NCBI GenBank assembly: GCA_029975215.1
Contig: JARKPO010000068.1
Coordinates: forward strand, 62,001 to 126,000
DNA length: 64,000 bases
Source: Levilinea sp.
GTDB taxonomy: Bacteria; Chloroflexota; Anaerolineae; Anaerolineales; Anaerolineaceae
Direction of reading: 5' to 3'
The translations under genes were made by a program, and so were the position numbers. The notes beneath the pieces were generated by a model. The model was not told the DNA's origin. It ran no database searches and was given only the letters and a program-made list of their open reading frames with translations. Positions within the stretch are counted from its first letter, which is position 1, and each line of letters starts with the position of its first letter. Positions 1 to 7,968 of this stretch are shown here, in pieces.

Positions 1-258
1 GGGAAAAGGCCCCGTACCGGTGGTCGGCAGGTAAAGATCCAGTTTTTGCGCTGCCGAGAGCTCGGCATACGCCAGGTCTTTGTGGGTTGGGGCCACCGAA
101 GCAAAGGTGCTGGAGCCGCCCGGCCCACCGCGCTGGAGCATCACGGCCGCCTGTTCGGTGGAGGCCACGGGGGTGGCAGCTGCGCTGCAGCCGGCGGCGC
201 TGACCGCGATCAGTACGAGCAGGACAAAGAGAAAGAGTTTGGAAACGAGGTTTTTCAT
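1..258 (-). CDS. Secreted esterase-like lipoprotein, N-terminal part (cut by window edge)
   Basis: The ATG at 258-256 follows an AAGGA box about 8 nt upstream. The first 86 codons show a lipoprotein signal peptide: MKNLVSK, a hydrophobic stretch of about 15 residues, then AAGC as lipobox, and a low-complexity Ala/Ser/Thr linker. Near the edge the protein reads AELSAAQKLDLYLPTTGTGPF, which matches the start of the alpha/beta hydrolase at 1682-2587 (ASLSPAQKVDIYWPTEGNGPF). It is therefore probably a second, membrane-anchored esterase of the same family; the catalytic part lies outside the window. It is the last visible gene of the minus-strand operon that starts with the sugar ABC transporter. 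Substrate unknown; acylated carbohydrate is an inference from context. Confidence 0.72.
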   Translation of the reverse strand, partial: MKNLVSKLFLFVLLVLIAVSAAGCSAAATPVASTEQAAVMLQRGGPGGSSTFASVAPTHKDLAYAELSAAQKLDLYLPTTGTGPFP

Positions 259-306
259 GATTTTTTCCTTCAGTAAATGGTTTCAGCGTAAGGAGGTCTT
301 ACGCAG

Positions 307-1695
307 TTAGATTAATCCCAGAAGCATCCACCAGGTCACTTCGATGGGAATGAGCACGATCAAGGCCACAACCGTCAGCGGCAAGCCGTATTTCACCACA
401 TGGCGCGTGCTGTAGCCGCCGGTATCCCCCTGGCCCAGCAGAATGGCGACATGCTGAAAGGGCAGCACATAATGAATGGCCACGGCGGTGTACACCAGCA
501 GCGCCGGCACCAGCGGGCTCCAACCCGCACCGGCCGCATAATGCACCATCGTCGGGGCCACAATGGACATGCAGGCCAGCGCGCTGCCCAGGATCATATG
601 GATCAGCATAGTGACCCCGCCGACCAGCGCGGCAAAAGCATAGGGGTTTTGCGGGGGTCTGGCAGGCATCAGGCTGCTGGCCAGCCAATCGGACATGCCG
701 GTCTCTTTGCCAACCGTGCCAATCGCCAGGGCACCCATCACAAAAAAGACGATGGACCAGTTGATGCCGGTCGAAATATCTTTCGCGTCCAGGATGTCGC
801 CCAATTTGGGCAGCGAAAGCCCCACCACCACCCCCAGCGACACCCAGGCTGGGTCCACATGATGGATAAAATCGGTCATCCACAACAGCAGCGCAGCCAG
901 GACCCAGATTAAGGTCGCGATTTCATCCCGCCGCATCGGTCCCAGCTTTTGCTGTTCCTGAAGCAGCGCAGCGCGGTCAATCTTGACCGGGCCGGTTTGT
1001 TTGAACACCAGCAGGTGCAGGCTCATCATTAACAGTGAAGCTAAAATCCCAGGCACCGCCATATATTTCGCCCAGTCCAGCCAGCTCAGATGGATGCCGC
1101 TGAATCCAACCGTGGCGATATTCAGAGTGGAGTCGCCCGTCAATAAAATCGTCGAGGTGGCAGTGGTGGCCACAAATACGGATAGTCCCAGCGATGCCGC
1201 GTCTCTCGGGTTCATTCCCGATTTTTGAATGATCGCGCGTACCAAAGACATCAGGAGCAGCGCCCGCGGGAAGGGGTGCGGGATGAGAAAACTGAGCACA
1301 AAGCCGAGCACATAGGTCAGCACGATCAAACTGCGGTAAGAGGTGGCATAGCGGGTCATAAAAAAATACGCCACCCGTTCCGCCAGGCCGGATTTTGTCA
1401 CCGCGGCGGCAATCAGAAACGCGCCGATGATCAGCCAGATCAACGGCATGGTCCAAATGCGGAAAACCACCTCCGGCCCAGCCAGGCCCAGCAGCAAATA
1501 GGCTAACAGCATCAGCAGGGTGGAATACGCCGGCGGCACCACATTGAATGCCCACCAGACCACGGTGAAGAGCGTCACGATCAGCGTTTTGCATGCTGCC
1601 GGGCTGAGGCCTTCCGGTAAGGGCAGCGCCCATACAATGCCAGCCAGCAGCAGCGAAAGAACAACGCCGACCAGCTTACGATTAATGGGAGGCAC
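307..1695 (-). CDS. DASS-family (SLC13-like) anion/dicarboxylate transporter
   Basis: About 462 aa with roughly 11-12 hydrophobic segments spread along the whole length and little soluble sequence. The pattern, including TTATSTILLTGDSTLNIA in the first half and a long hydrophobic repeat in the second, is that of the divalent anion:Na+ symporter (DASS) / SLC13 permeases, which take up dicarboxylates, sulfate or similar anions at the inner membrane. The frame is open up to 1773, but that start would overlap the upstream esterase by more than 90 nt. A GTG at 1695 (MPPINRK) overlaps its end by only 14 nt and suggests translational coupling; a TTG slightly upstream is also possible. It probably imports a product released or co-used with the neighbouring esterases. 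Family call is good; substrate is unknown. Confidence 0.8.
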   Translation of the reverse strand: MPPINRKLVGVVLSLLLAGIVWALPLPEGLSPAACKTLIVTLFTVVWWAFNVVPPAYSTLLMLLAYLLLGLAGPEVVFRIWTMPLIWLIIGAFLIAAAVTKSGLAERVAYFFMTRYATSYRSLIVLTYVLGFVLSFLIPHPFPRALLLMSLVRAIIQKSGMNPRDAASLGLSVFVATTATSTILLTGDSTLNIATVGFSGIHLSWLDWAKYMAVPGILASLLMMSLHLLVFKQTGPVKIDRAALLQEQQKLGPMRRDEIATLIWVLAALLLWMTDFIHHVDPAWVSLGVVVGLSLPKLGDILDAKDISTGINWSIVFFVMGALAIGTVGKETGMSDWLASSLMPARPPQNPYAFAALVGGVTMLIHMILGSALACMSIVAPTMVHYAAGAGWSPLVPALLVYTAVAIHYVLPFQHVAILLGQGDTGGYSTRHVVKYGLPLTVVALIVLIPIEVTWWMLLGLI

Positions 1696-2587
1696 GGAGA
1701 GACCGGTCAAGGAAATCCAGCACTTTCTGTATGTTTTGGGGCGCTTCGAAGGCCGCATCGGCATGGCGGGCATTGGGCAGCAGTTCGTAGGTCACCCTCT
1801 GCGGCGCCATAGCGCGCAGTTTTTCAGCGAAATTCTGCGATTGCTGGTACGGAACGGTATCATCCGCGGTGCCGTGCTGGATGAAAAAGGGCGGCAGACC
1901 AGGGCGGATGTAGGTTTCTGGGTTGGCTCTGCGAACCAGTTCAGGGATTTCGGTAATTTTTTGACCAAGGATCAATGACTCGGGGGAATATTCGCCGCTG
2001 TGCGCGAATTCGGAGGGTTGGGAGAAACCAGATTCTGCCAGCTGCTCGTCCATTTTCAGGAAATCGGTGGGCGGGAACCAGGCCACCACCGCCTGGACAT
2101 GGCCGGATTGGTCGGGGTTGCCCAGGGTCAGGTCATCGAGTTCGGGGATGTCAGCGGCCACCCCCGCCATGAGCGACAGATACCCGCCCGCCGAGCCGCC
2201 CCAGGCGGCAATTCGTTCCGGGTCAAACAGGAATTTTTCAGCGTTGGCGCGCACCCAGCGTATCGCCGCGCGCACATCCTGCACCAGTGCAGGGAAAATG
2301 GCTTCGCCGCTCATGCGGTAGTTCATGGAGACCACCGCATAGCCCCGCTTCAGGCCTTCCAGCATGGGCGTCAATTGGATGTCGCGTTTATCTCCGCCCA
2401 TAAACGCCCCGCCGTGGATGACCAGAATGACCGGGAAGGGGCCATTGCCTTCGGTGGGCCAGTAAATATCCACTTTCTGAGCCGGAGAAAGGCTGGCATA
2501 GGGCAGGTCGAACATCTTGCGGGTAATATGATCGGTTCGCGCATCTGGGATCGTAAAGGGCATAGCGTAATGCGGTTCTCGCGGCAT
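1682..2587 (-). CDS. Alpha/beta hydrolase (BD-FAE / esterase-lipase type), cytoplasmic
   Basis: 301 aa, start supported by AAGGAG 8 nt upstream. No signal peptide is seen. It contains the oxyanion motif HGGAF (residues 58-62), the nucleophile elbow GGSAG with Ser132, an Asp in HGTADDTVP and a His in NARHADAAF, which together make the expected Ser-Asp-His triad of the carbohydrate-esterase-like branch of alpha/beta hydrolases. It lies 27 nt after the ABC permease and overlaps the start of the anion transporter, so it is co-transcribed with sugar uptake. Likely role: removing acyl or aromatic ester groups from an imported sugar (inferred from context). The lipoprotein at the window start appears to be its secreted paralogue. 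Confidence 0.82.
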   Translation of the reverse strand: MPREPHYAMPFTIPDARTDHITRKMFDLPYASLSPAQKVDIYWPTEGNGPFPVILVIHGGAFMGGDKRDIQLTPMLEGLKRGYAVVSMNYRMSGEAIFPALVQDVRAAIRWVRANAEKFLFDPERIAAWGGSAGGYLSLMAGVAADIPELDDLTLGNPDQSGHVQAVVAWFPPTDFLKMDEQLAESGFSQPSEFAHSGEYSPESLILGQKITEIPELVRRANPETYIRPGLPPFFIQHGTADDTVPYQQSQNFAEKLRAMAPQRVTYELLPNARHADAAFEAPQNIQKVLDFLDRSLRASH

Positions 2588-2614
2588 GGTGTTCTCCTTC
2601 TCGCGTCACGGATC

Positions 2615-3616
2615 TCAGGCGGCCACGCGGGCAACCGTCTCTTTGGCTTTGCGGTTTTTCTGGTACACATCGAAGGCCACTGCAATTAAGAGAACTGCGC
2701 CTTTGACAACGGTCTGGGAAAAATCAGGGAAGGTGGCCAATTGCATGGCATTGTTCAGCACGCCGATGATCAGCATGCCCACCATCAAACCGAAGATGCT
2801 GCCTTCGCCGCCTTTAAAGCTCACCCCGCCCAACAGCGCAGCGGTGAGGCAGTCAAATTCAAGGCCCTGGCCGGTGACCGTCTGGCCCGCAAACACTCTG
2901 GAAAGCAGCAGAACCGTCGTGATCGAGGAGATGAACCCGCAGATCATGAACAAAATGACTTTCATGCCGTCAATATTGACCCCCGCCAGACGAGCCGCTT
3001 CTTCGTTGCCGCCCAATGCAAATATTTGTCGGCCAAAATAGGTCTTGGTCAAGATGAAAGACCCGATCAATGCCACCACGATCATCACAATCACCGGCAC
3101 GGGGATTCCCCACACATATCCCTGACCAAACCAGCGGAAGGAATCCGGAAAACCCATGATGTTCCTGGATTGGTTGATAATGTAGCCCATGCCCTTGAAT
3201 ATTGCCGAGGTTCCCAACGTGATAATCAGTGGGTGGATTTTTAACTTGACACACAGGAACCCATTGATTGCGCCCAAGCCCGTCCCGACCAGCAAAATCA
3301 GGGGAATTGCGGCCGCGGGCGGCAGCTTCCAATCCACCATCATGATCGCCAGCAGCACGTTGCTGAACACGATCTGGGATCCGATAGAGAGATCAATACC
3401 GCCGCTGATCATCACGAACATCAAACCGACAGCGCTGATCCCTGCAAATGAGATCTGACGGATCAAGGTGCGTAGGTTGCCAAAGGTCATGAAGTTCGGT
3501 GCAATGAACGAGAAAAGCACCACCAACAGGACCAGGATCAGAAACGGCACATTTTTCTTCAGGATTGATCTGGCCGTATTGGTGAAATTTTGGAAGGTCA
3601 CCGATGGATTACTCAT
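2615..3616 (-). CDS. Sugar ABC transporter permease (RbsC/BPD_transp_2 family)
   Basis: 333 aa, inner-membrane permease of the ribose/xylose/galactose-type ABC importers. It has about 8-10 hydrophobic segments, the characteristic MISGGIDLSIGSQ region and the family sequence NGFLCVKLKIHPLIITLGT. The frame is open to 3718, but the ATG at 3616 has a strong GGAGG site 8 nt upstream and avoids overlap with the ATPase, which stops at 3634. It works with the ATPase at 3634-5121 and the binding protein at 5191-6336. Sugar specificity cannot be read from sequence. Confidence 0.92.
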   Translation of the reverse strand: MSNPSVTFQNFTNTARSILKKNVPFLILVLLVVLFSFIAPNFMTFGNLRTLIRQISFAGISAVGLMFVMISGGIDLSIGSQIVFSNVLLAIMMVDWKLPPAAAIPLILLVGTGLGAINGFLCVKLKIHPLIITLGTSAIFKGMGYIINQSRNIMGFPDSFRWFGQGYVWGIPVPVIVMIVVALIGSFILTKTYFGRQIFALGGNEEAARLAGVNIDGMKVILFMICGFISSITTVLLLSRVFAGQTVTGQGLEFDCLTAALLGGVSFKGGEGSIFGLMVGMLIIGVLNNAMQLATFPDFSQTVVKGAVLLIAVAFDVYQKNRKAKETVARVAA

Positions 3617-3633
3617 TACTATTCCTCCAAAAG

Positions 3634-5121
3634 TTAATGGATCCCCGACGCAAGGTCGAGAATCGTATGCTGACTGAAGTTCTCTTTTTGGACTTCCCCA
3701 GCCAATTCGCCTTCGCATAAGACAATGATCCGATCTGACATGCCCAGCAATTCCTGCATATCCGAAGAGATCATCAAAATCGCGATTCCATTCTCGGCCA
3801 ACTCAGTCATCAGGTGATAAATTTCCTGTTTGGCGCCCACATCAATCCCCCGGGTGGGTTCATCAAAAATCAAAATATCCGGCTCAGCCGCCAACGATTT
3901 GGCCAGCACCACCTTTTGCTGATTGCCGCCGCTCAGATTGATCACCTGCTGCAATAAGTTGGGGGTTTTAATGTTGATACGATCTTTGTATTTCTGCGCG
4001 ATCTCATCTTCTTTTTTCGTATCCACCACACCATAGCTTGAGACGCGCCGAATGATCGGGAAACTGATATTCCATTTGACCGCCATTTCAAGGAACAGCC
4101 CCTGCCCTTTGCGGTCTTCGGTCAAAAATCCAATTTTGTGCTGAATGGCATCCCAGGGCGAATGGATCTGGACGAGATTTCCATTGATCCAGATCTCGCC
4201 GCTTTCCTTTCGCGCCGCGCCAAAGAGCAGCTGAGCCAATTCGGTTCGGCCGGCGCCAACCAGGCCAGAGATCCCCAAGATTTCGCCCTTGCGCACGGAA
4301 AAGGAGATGTTTCGATCCCCATTCCCAGTAAGATTTTTCACTTCCAGAGCAACCGCGCCGGGTGAGGTCTTCCGCTGAGGATAGCTCTCCTTAAGCTCAC
4401 GTCCGACCATCAACGTGATTAATTCCTGTCGGTTGGTGTCTTTTGTGTTTTTGGTGGTGATATAAGCCCCATCCCGCATAACGCTCACCCGATCCGAAAT
4501 GCGGAAGACTTCTTCCAAACGATGTGAGATGTAAATGATCGTCACACCTTTTTGCTTTAACTGATTAATGATCTTGAACATCAGCTCTACTTCCGAAACA
4601 CTTAACGGAGCAGAGGGTTCATCCATGATCAATATTTTCACATTCTTTGAGACCGCTTTAGCAATTTCGATGATTTGCTGTTCAGCGATGGATAGATCCT
4701 GCACCAGAGTACGCGGATCAATCTTGACCCCGAACTGCTCCAGCACCTGGACGGCCTTTTTCTCAATTTCCTTGGCACTAAAGAATGCCGAATTTTCGCT
4801 TCTTTCACACAAAAAAATATTCTCAGCGCATGACAAGGTAGGAACCAGATTGAATTCCTGATAAATCACTTCCACTCCAAGACGCCTGGAGAGTGAAGGG
4901 GTCATCCTGGAATAATCATGCCCATTAATGCTGATGATACCTGCATCCACATCAATGGCTCCGGCCACCGCTTTGATCAGCGTAGATTTGCCGGCTCCGT
5001 TCTCACCCAACAAGGCATGCACTTCACCTTCTTGAAAACGGATTGAGACGTTGTTCAGAGCCAATACACCGGGGTAGCGCTTGGTGATGTTTTCCAGGGA
5101 TAGGACAACTTTGGCATCCAT
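3634..5121 (-). CDS. Sugar ABC transporter ATP-binding protein, two ABC domains (RbsA/MglA type)
   Basis: 495 aa with two fused ABC domains, the layout of RbsA/MglA/XylG. Domain 1 has Walker A GENGAGKS (residues 39-46), signature LSIAEQQ and Walker B ILIMDEPSAPLS. Domain 2 has the degenerate loop SGLVGAGRTE typical of this family, signature LSGGNQQK and Walker B ILIFDEPTRGID. It powers sugar import with the downstream permease. The frame extends to 5169, but the ATG at 5121 (MDAKVVLSL) is preceded by AAAGGTG and fits family N-termini. Confidence 0.93.
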   Translation of the reverse strand: MDAKVVLSLENITKRYPGVLALNNVSIRFQEGEVHALLGENGAGKSTLIKAVAGAIDVDAGIISINGHDYSRMTPSLSRRLGVEVIYQEFNLVPTLSCAENIFLCERSENSAFFSAKEIEKKAVQVLEQFGVKIDPRTLVQDLSIAEQQIIEIAKAVSKNVKILIMDEPSAPLSVSEVELMFKIINQLKQKGVTIIYISHRLEEVFRISDRVSVMRDGAYITTKNTKDTNRQELITLMVGRELKESYPQRKTSPGAVALEVKNLTGNGDRNISFSVRKGEILGISGLVGAGRTELAQLLFGAARKESGEIWINGNLVQIHSPWDAIQHKIGFLTEDRKGQGLFLEMAVKWNISFPIIRRVSSYGVVDTKKEDEIAQKYKDRINIKTPNLLQQVINLSGGNQQKVVLAKSLAAEPDILIFDEPTRGIDVGAKQEIYHLMTELAENGIAILMISSDMQELLGMSDRIIVLCEGELAGEVQKENFSQHTILDLASGIH

Positions 5122-5190
5122 TCGTTTTTCACCTTTGTTCGTTAAGTGAAGGGCCCCCTGACCCTTCATCTTATTTTTTACAATCGCTGT

Positions 5191-6336
5191 TTATTTCGGT
5201 GCGAGCGTGGTGAAATCGCAGTTGATCGGTTCCAAAACATCATTGATGATATTGGGATATTCAACCCCCTGCAGCATCTTCTTGATTTGTTCGTACGTGG
5301 CCAGGTCTAATGAGGTTCCGCCAATGGCAACAAAGCCTTTGTAGGGATCTGCGCAGCTGGTGACGGTTGGGATCATGGAAGGATCCATATCGCCAGCAAA
5401 GACGCCGTATTTTGCAACGTCAGCATCCGGCAGCGCCTTGATGGCATTGGAAATGCCCTGGGCGTGGGCGGTGGATTGACCAATGAACACCTTGACATCG
5501 GGGTTGGCCGTGAACACGTTCTCAGCCGCAGCCTGACCGACAGGAATGCTGTCGCCAGAGATATCCAGATGAGCAACAAGCTTGGCCTTGGGGCAAATCT
5601 CGGTAATGGTGGAATACCCGCGGTCGCGCTCGTGCATGCCAACAGAGGAGCTTGCGGCGCCGACAATCGCGGTCTCAACACTTCCATCCGCAGCATCCGG
5701 ATAGACAGCTTCAATGAAATCGCAGGCCATTTTGGCAACAATTTTGCCATCTTCGTATTGGCTGGTGTGCATAATGGCATCAAAAGGCGCCAACTTGGCC
5801 GGCGGAACCCCCATCACCGTGATGCCGGCGGCTTTGGCTTCTTCAATCGCGGGGACCAACTGGTCAATCTCGCCAGCAGCCATCACATACATGAAATCGA
5901 CTTTCATGGAGATGCAATTCTCAATCTGATCAAACTGTTGGTTCAAACCACCTTCATCCGCGCCGTAGACATTCACCGTCACGCCATCCGCTTTAAATTT
6001 TTCGGTGACGGAAGAGGAAACACCGTTCAAGAAGGGGTTCGCGAGTGAGGGGATGATGTAGCAGACTGTTTTGCCGTTGATATCAAAAGGCGATCCCGGT
6101 TTAGCGGGCACCATCGAAACCGTGGTGTCCTCGGCCGAGGCATCTTCGGCTGCCGCAGGAGCAGCAGTCGCCTCAGCAGGGGCCGGAGCATCCGTCGCAG
6201 CAGCCGCGGCAGGGGCTTCCGTTGCAGCTGGGGCCGGCGCCGGAGCGGCAGTGGGCTGGCTGCTGCATGCGCTCAGGGCAAATGAGGCAAGCAAAATGAA
6301 CGCCAGCAAGGTGGAAAGGGTCTTTTTCTTCATCAT
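5191..6336 (-). CDS. Sugar ABC transporter substrate-binding lipoprotein (periplasmic-binding type 1)
   Basis: About 381 aa. It starts MMKKKTLSTLLAFILLAS with lipobox ALSAC, followed by a long Ala/Pro/Thr/Glu linker of the kind common on Chloroflexota binding proteins, then a type-1 periplasmic binding fold (VCYIIPSLANPFLNG, QFDQIENCISMKVDFMYV). It captures sugar outside the membrane for the downstream ATPase and permease. Two adjacent ATGs (6336 and 6333) follow AAGGAG; the second has the better spacing. The 50 codons further upstream in frame are the promoter region, not protein. A 69-nt gap separates it from the ATPase. Confidence 0.9.
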   Translation of the reverse strand: MMKKKTLSTLLAFILLASFALSACSSQPTAAPAPAPAATEAPAAAAATDAPAPAEATAAPAAAEDASAEDTTVSMVPAKPGSPFDINGKTVCYIIPSLANPFLNGVSSSVTEKFKADGVTVNVYGADEGGLNQQFDQIENCISMKVDFMYVMAAGEIDQLVPAIEEAKAAGITVMGVPPAKLAPFDAIMHTSQYEDGKIVAKMACDFIEAVYPDAADGSVETAIVGAASSSVGMHERDRGYSTITEICPKAKLVAHLDISGDSIPVGQAAAENVFTANPDVKVFIGQSTAHAQGISNAIKALPDADVAKYGVFAGDMDPSMIPTVTSCADPYKGFVAIGGTSLDLATYEQIKKMLQGVEYPNIINDVLEPINCDFTTLAPK

Positions 6337-6391
6337 CTTCTCCTTATAGATTGGTAATCTCACGACCAGTCGAATTTTGGTCCGCATCTTT

Positions 6392-6420
6392 AGAATACCA
6401 ATCCATAAAGTTACGAGCAA
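6392..6420 (-). promoter_or_regulatory. Sigma70-type promoter of the sugar transporter operon
   Basis: On the minus strand TTGCTC (6420-6415) and TATTCT (6397-6392) are separated by 17 bp, upstream of the binding-protein gene. It lies in the divergent gap shared with the LysR gene. A perfect small inverted repeat AGATT-GGT-AATCT at 6348-6360 sits in the leader just before the ribosome-binding site. Confidence 0.55.
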
Positions 6421-6440
6421 TTCCAATACTGGTATAATGT

Positions 6441-6455
6441 ATTCCAAAATGGAAT
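6441..6455. promoter_or_regulatory. Probable LysR operator (ATTCCA-N3-TGGAAT)
   Basis: A perfect inverted repeat with the T-N11-A pattern expected of LysR-type binding sites, 17 bp upstream of the LysR start and 3 bp after a TATAAT (6433-6438) that could be its own -10 box. A regulator bound here would block lysR transcription and could act on the divergent operon. The role is inferred from position and symmetry. Confidence 0.5.
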
Positions 6456-6471
6456 AGATTGGAGAGAGCCA

Positions 6472-7371
6472 ATGGACATCAAACAAATTCAGTATTACCT
6501 CGCGGTAGTCACCACTGGAAGTTTTTCAAAGGCTGCCGACGAACTTTACACAACCCAGGCCTCCATCTCCAAACACATCATAGCCTTGGAAAAAGAACTG
6601 GGGTTTCCCCTCTTTGACCGCAGCAAACGAAAAATCAGCCTGACTCAAGCTGGGGAAACCTTTCTGAAACACGCCCGCAGCTTGAACGCCGATTACCAAA
6701 CCATGCTGGCAGATCTGAGTCAATATAAATCCTCGCCCACCTTCTCCATCATCGCCATTCCCGTCATAGCCCAATATGGGATCACCAGCTACGTAGCCCA
6801 GTTTAAAAATGCCCACCCCAAGCTCAACTTTTCGCTGGATGAACGTGAAGCGGCGTCCATCTTACCGGCGCTGAACAATCACCAATATGATCTGGCCTTT
6901 ATCCGTGACTACACCCTGGATGGTGAGGTTTATTCCTTTCTAAAAATTGCCCGAGATCAATTGCAGGTTTTGGTCTCGAAAAACCATTCCTTGGCCGGGC
7001 GGCAATCCGTATCTCTGGCTGAACTTGCTGACGAGAACTTTATCATGTTCGATAAAGGCACCCTCGTTCACGAATTGACCGTGGATGCTTGTCGTCAGGC
7101 CGGGTTTGAACCTCGCATTTTTTACGCCAGTCTGCGAGTTGAAAGCATACTGGGGTTGGTTGTTTCCAACAGCGGCATCGCATTGATGATGGAAAAAATA
7201 GTCGCCTATCACCAACCGCACGATATCGTTGCCATCCCTTTGCAAGAGACGATTGAGAGTAATTTGGTGTTAGCCTGGTTGAAAAGCAAGCAGCTTCCAC
7301 AACCCGCGCGGATATTTATTGAATTTATGGAGAAAAGACTGGCTGCGGATCAGCGCAGAGAAATAGGATAG
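6472..7371 (+). CDS. LysR-family transcriptional regulator
   Basis: 299 aa. The N-terminal winged HTH (MDIKQIQYYLAVVTTGSFSK, then AADELYTTQASISKHIIALE) is followed by the linker helix and a C-terminal effector-binding domain (from about residue 90). It is transcribed divergently from the sugar ABC/esterase operon with a 135-bp shared control region, so it most likely regulates that operon and itself. The effector is unknown. A hairpin follows the stop codon. Confidence 0.92.
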   Translation: MDIKQIQYYLAVVTTGSFSKAADELYTTQASISKHIIALEKELGFPLFDRSKRKISLTQAGETFLKHARSLNADYQTMLADLSQYKSSPTFSIIAIPVIAQYGITSYVAQFKNAHPKLNFSLDEREAASILPALNNHQYDLAFIRDYTLDGEVYSFLKIARDQLQVLVSKNHSLAGRQSVSLAELADENFIMFDKGTLVHELTVDACRQAGFEPRIFYASLRVESILGLVVSNSGIALMMEKIVAYHQPHDIVAIPLQETIESNLVLAWLKSKQLPQPARIFIEFMEKRLAADQRREIG

Positions 7372-7393
7372 GGTCCCCCCATTTTGAATCCAA

Positions 7394-7422
7394 AAAGCCA
7401 ACCGTGGTTTCCAGTTGGCTTT
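7394..7422. terminator. Hairpin terminator after lysR
   Basis: AAAGCCAAC (7394-7402) pairs with GTTGGCTTT (7414-7422), 20 bp after the lysR stop; T-rich sequence on both sides allows use in both directions. A diverged copy of this hairpin lies at about 7565-7595, downstream of tRNA-Glu, so hairpin and tRNA 3' end seem to have been duplicated together. Confidence 0.6.
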
Positions 7423-7429
7423 CGTTTGG

Positions 7430-7560
7430 TGCCCCCAAGGGGACTCGAATAACATCCCCCTTGTGGGGATAACATCCCCCTTGTGGGGATAACATCCCCC
7501 TTGTGGGGATAACATCCCCCTTGTGGGGATAACATCCCCCCTGCGGGGACCCCTGTTTTG
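7430..7560 (-). pseudogene. Partial tRNA-Glu duplicate interrupted by five 20-bp repeats
   Basis: Bases 7430-7449 are identical to 7601-7620 (acceptor and T-arm of tRNA-Glu), and 7550-7560 are identical to 7621-7631, the next tRNA bases. Between them lies an insert of exactly 100 bp. The remnant therefore equals 31 nt of the tRNA 3' half, split in the T-loop. It lacks the 5' half and cannot be a tRNA. Confidence 0.7.
7450..7549. repeat. Tandem array, 5 x 20 bp, each unit a small hairpin
   Basis: The unit TAACATCCCCCTTGTGGGGA occurs four times without change, then once as a variant ending CCCTGCGGGGA. Each unit contains an ATCCCC/GGGGAT inverted repeat. There are no spacers, so this is not a CRISPR. 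Frames running through it encode only repeat-derived sequence. Confidence 0.9.
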
Positions 7561-7600
7561 AAACAAAAAAGCCAACCGGCATCGGCTGACTTTTGTTTAG

Positions 7601-7673
7601 TGCCCCCAAGGGGACTCGAACCCCTGTTTTGGCCTTGAGAGGGCCGCGTCCTGGGCCGCTAGACGATGGGGGC
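7601..7673 (-). tRNA. tRNA-Glu (CTC)
   Basis: 73 nt with acceptor stem GCCCCCA/TGGGGGC, discriminator A, D-arm, anticodon loop CTCTCAA giving anticodon CTC, and T-arm AGGGG-TTCGAGT-CCCCT. CCA is not encoded. The outermost anticodon-stem pair (C27-A43) is a mismatch. A strong promoter lies upstream: TTGACA (7724-7719), 17 bp, TAAAAT (7701-7696) on the minus strand. Confidence 0.93.
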
Positions 7674-7741
7674 AGATCGTTCCCAAGCGGGTGAGATTTT
7701 ATCATGCCTTAGAACTCCTGTCAACGAATTGCCCGCGAAGG

Positions 7742-7770
7742 TTGACGCTTCACCCGGTGCGTGATACAAT
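7742..7770 (+). promoter_or_regulatory. Promoter of tRNA-Lys
   Basis: TTGACG (7742-7747), 17 bp, TACAAT (7765-7770) with TG one base before it (extended -10). It belongs to the left tRNA-Lys copy only; the right copy at 14665 has no such sequence, which marks the left copy as the functional gene. Confidence 0.65.
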
Positions 7771-7783
7771 CGGGGTCGAGTTT

Positions 7784-7855
7784 GGGCGCGTAGCTCAATG
7801 GCAGAGCAGTGGCCTTTTAAGCCATTGGTTGAGAGTTCGAGCCTCTCCGCGCTCA
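7784..7855 (+). tRNA. tRNA-Lys (TTT), functional copy and left attachment site
   Basis: 72 nt with acceptor stem GGGCGCG/CGCGCTC (one G-T pair), anticodon loop CTTTTAA (anticodon TTT), T-arm GAGAG-TTCGAGC-CTCTC and discriminator A; CCA not encoded. Bases 7785-7856 are repeated exactly at 14666-14737, flanking the integrated element. Confidence 0.93.
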
Positions 7856-7856
7856 C
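7785..7856 (+). repeat. attL: 72-bp direct repeat (tRNA-Lys)
   Basis: Exact 72-bp match to 14666-14737. One copy plus the intervening DNA is 6,881 bp, the expected size of the circular form. Duplication of almost a whole tRNA next to a tyrosine integrase is the classic mark of site-specific integration. Confidence 0.9.
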
Positions 7857-7858
7857 TT

Positions 7859-7905
7859 CCTTACATATAGGGGTTTGGCACTTTGTCACCCGTACATATA
7901 GCGGT
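7859..7905. promoter_or_regulatory. Left-end arm-type repeats (candidate integrase binding sites)
   Basis: Two direct copies of TACATATAGNGGTTT (7862-7876 and 7893-7907 region). The second, CACCCGTACATATAGCGGT (7887-7905), is an inverted match in 17 of 19 bases to 14648-14666 at the right end. Paired arm sites near att cores are typical of tyrosine recombinases; binding itself is inferred. Confidence 0.5.
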
Positions 7906-7968
7906 TTTTTAATGTCCCAAAATTGGCGTTTTTAAGTAGTCCATTGCACCTTAACAGCCGAAAAGCCT

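Noticed and set aside
307-883. 194-aa minus-strand frame at the start of the window
   Set aside because: Overlaps the DASS transporter in another frame and has no recognisable features.
7450-7549. Repeat array as a CRISPR
   Set aside because: 20-bp units are directly abutted with no spacers and no cas genes are near; the unit is a simple palindrome inside a tRNA remnant.
7270-7705. Open frames across the tRNA-Glu repeat region encoding GDVIPTRGMLSPQ-type peptides
   Set aside because: Composed of repeat and tRNA sequence read in shifting frames; no ribosome-binding site or homology.
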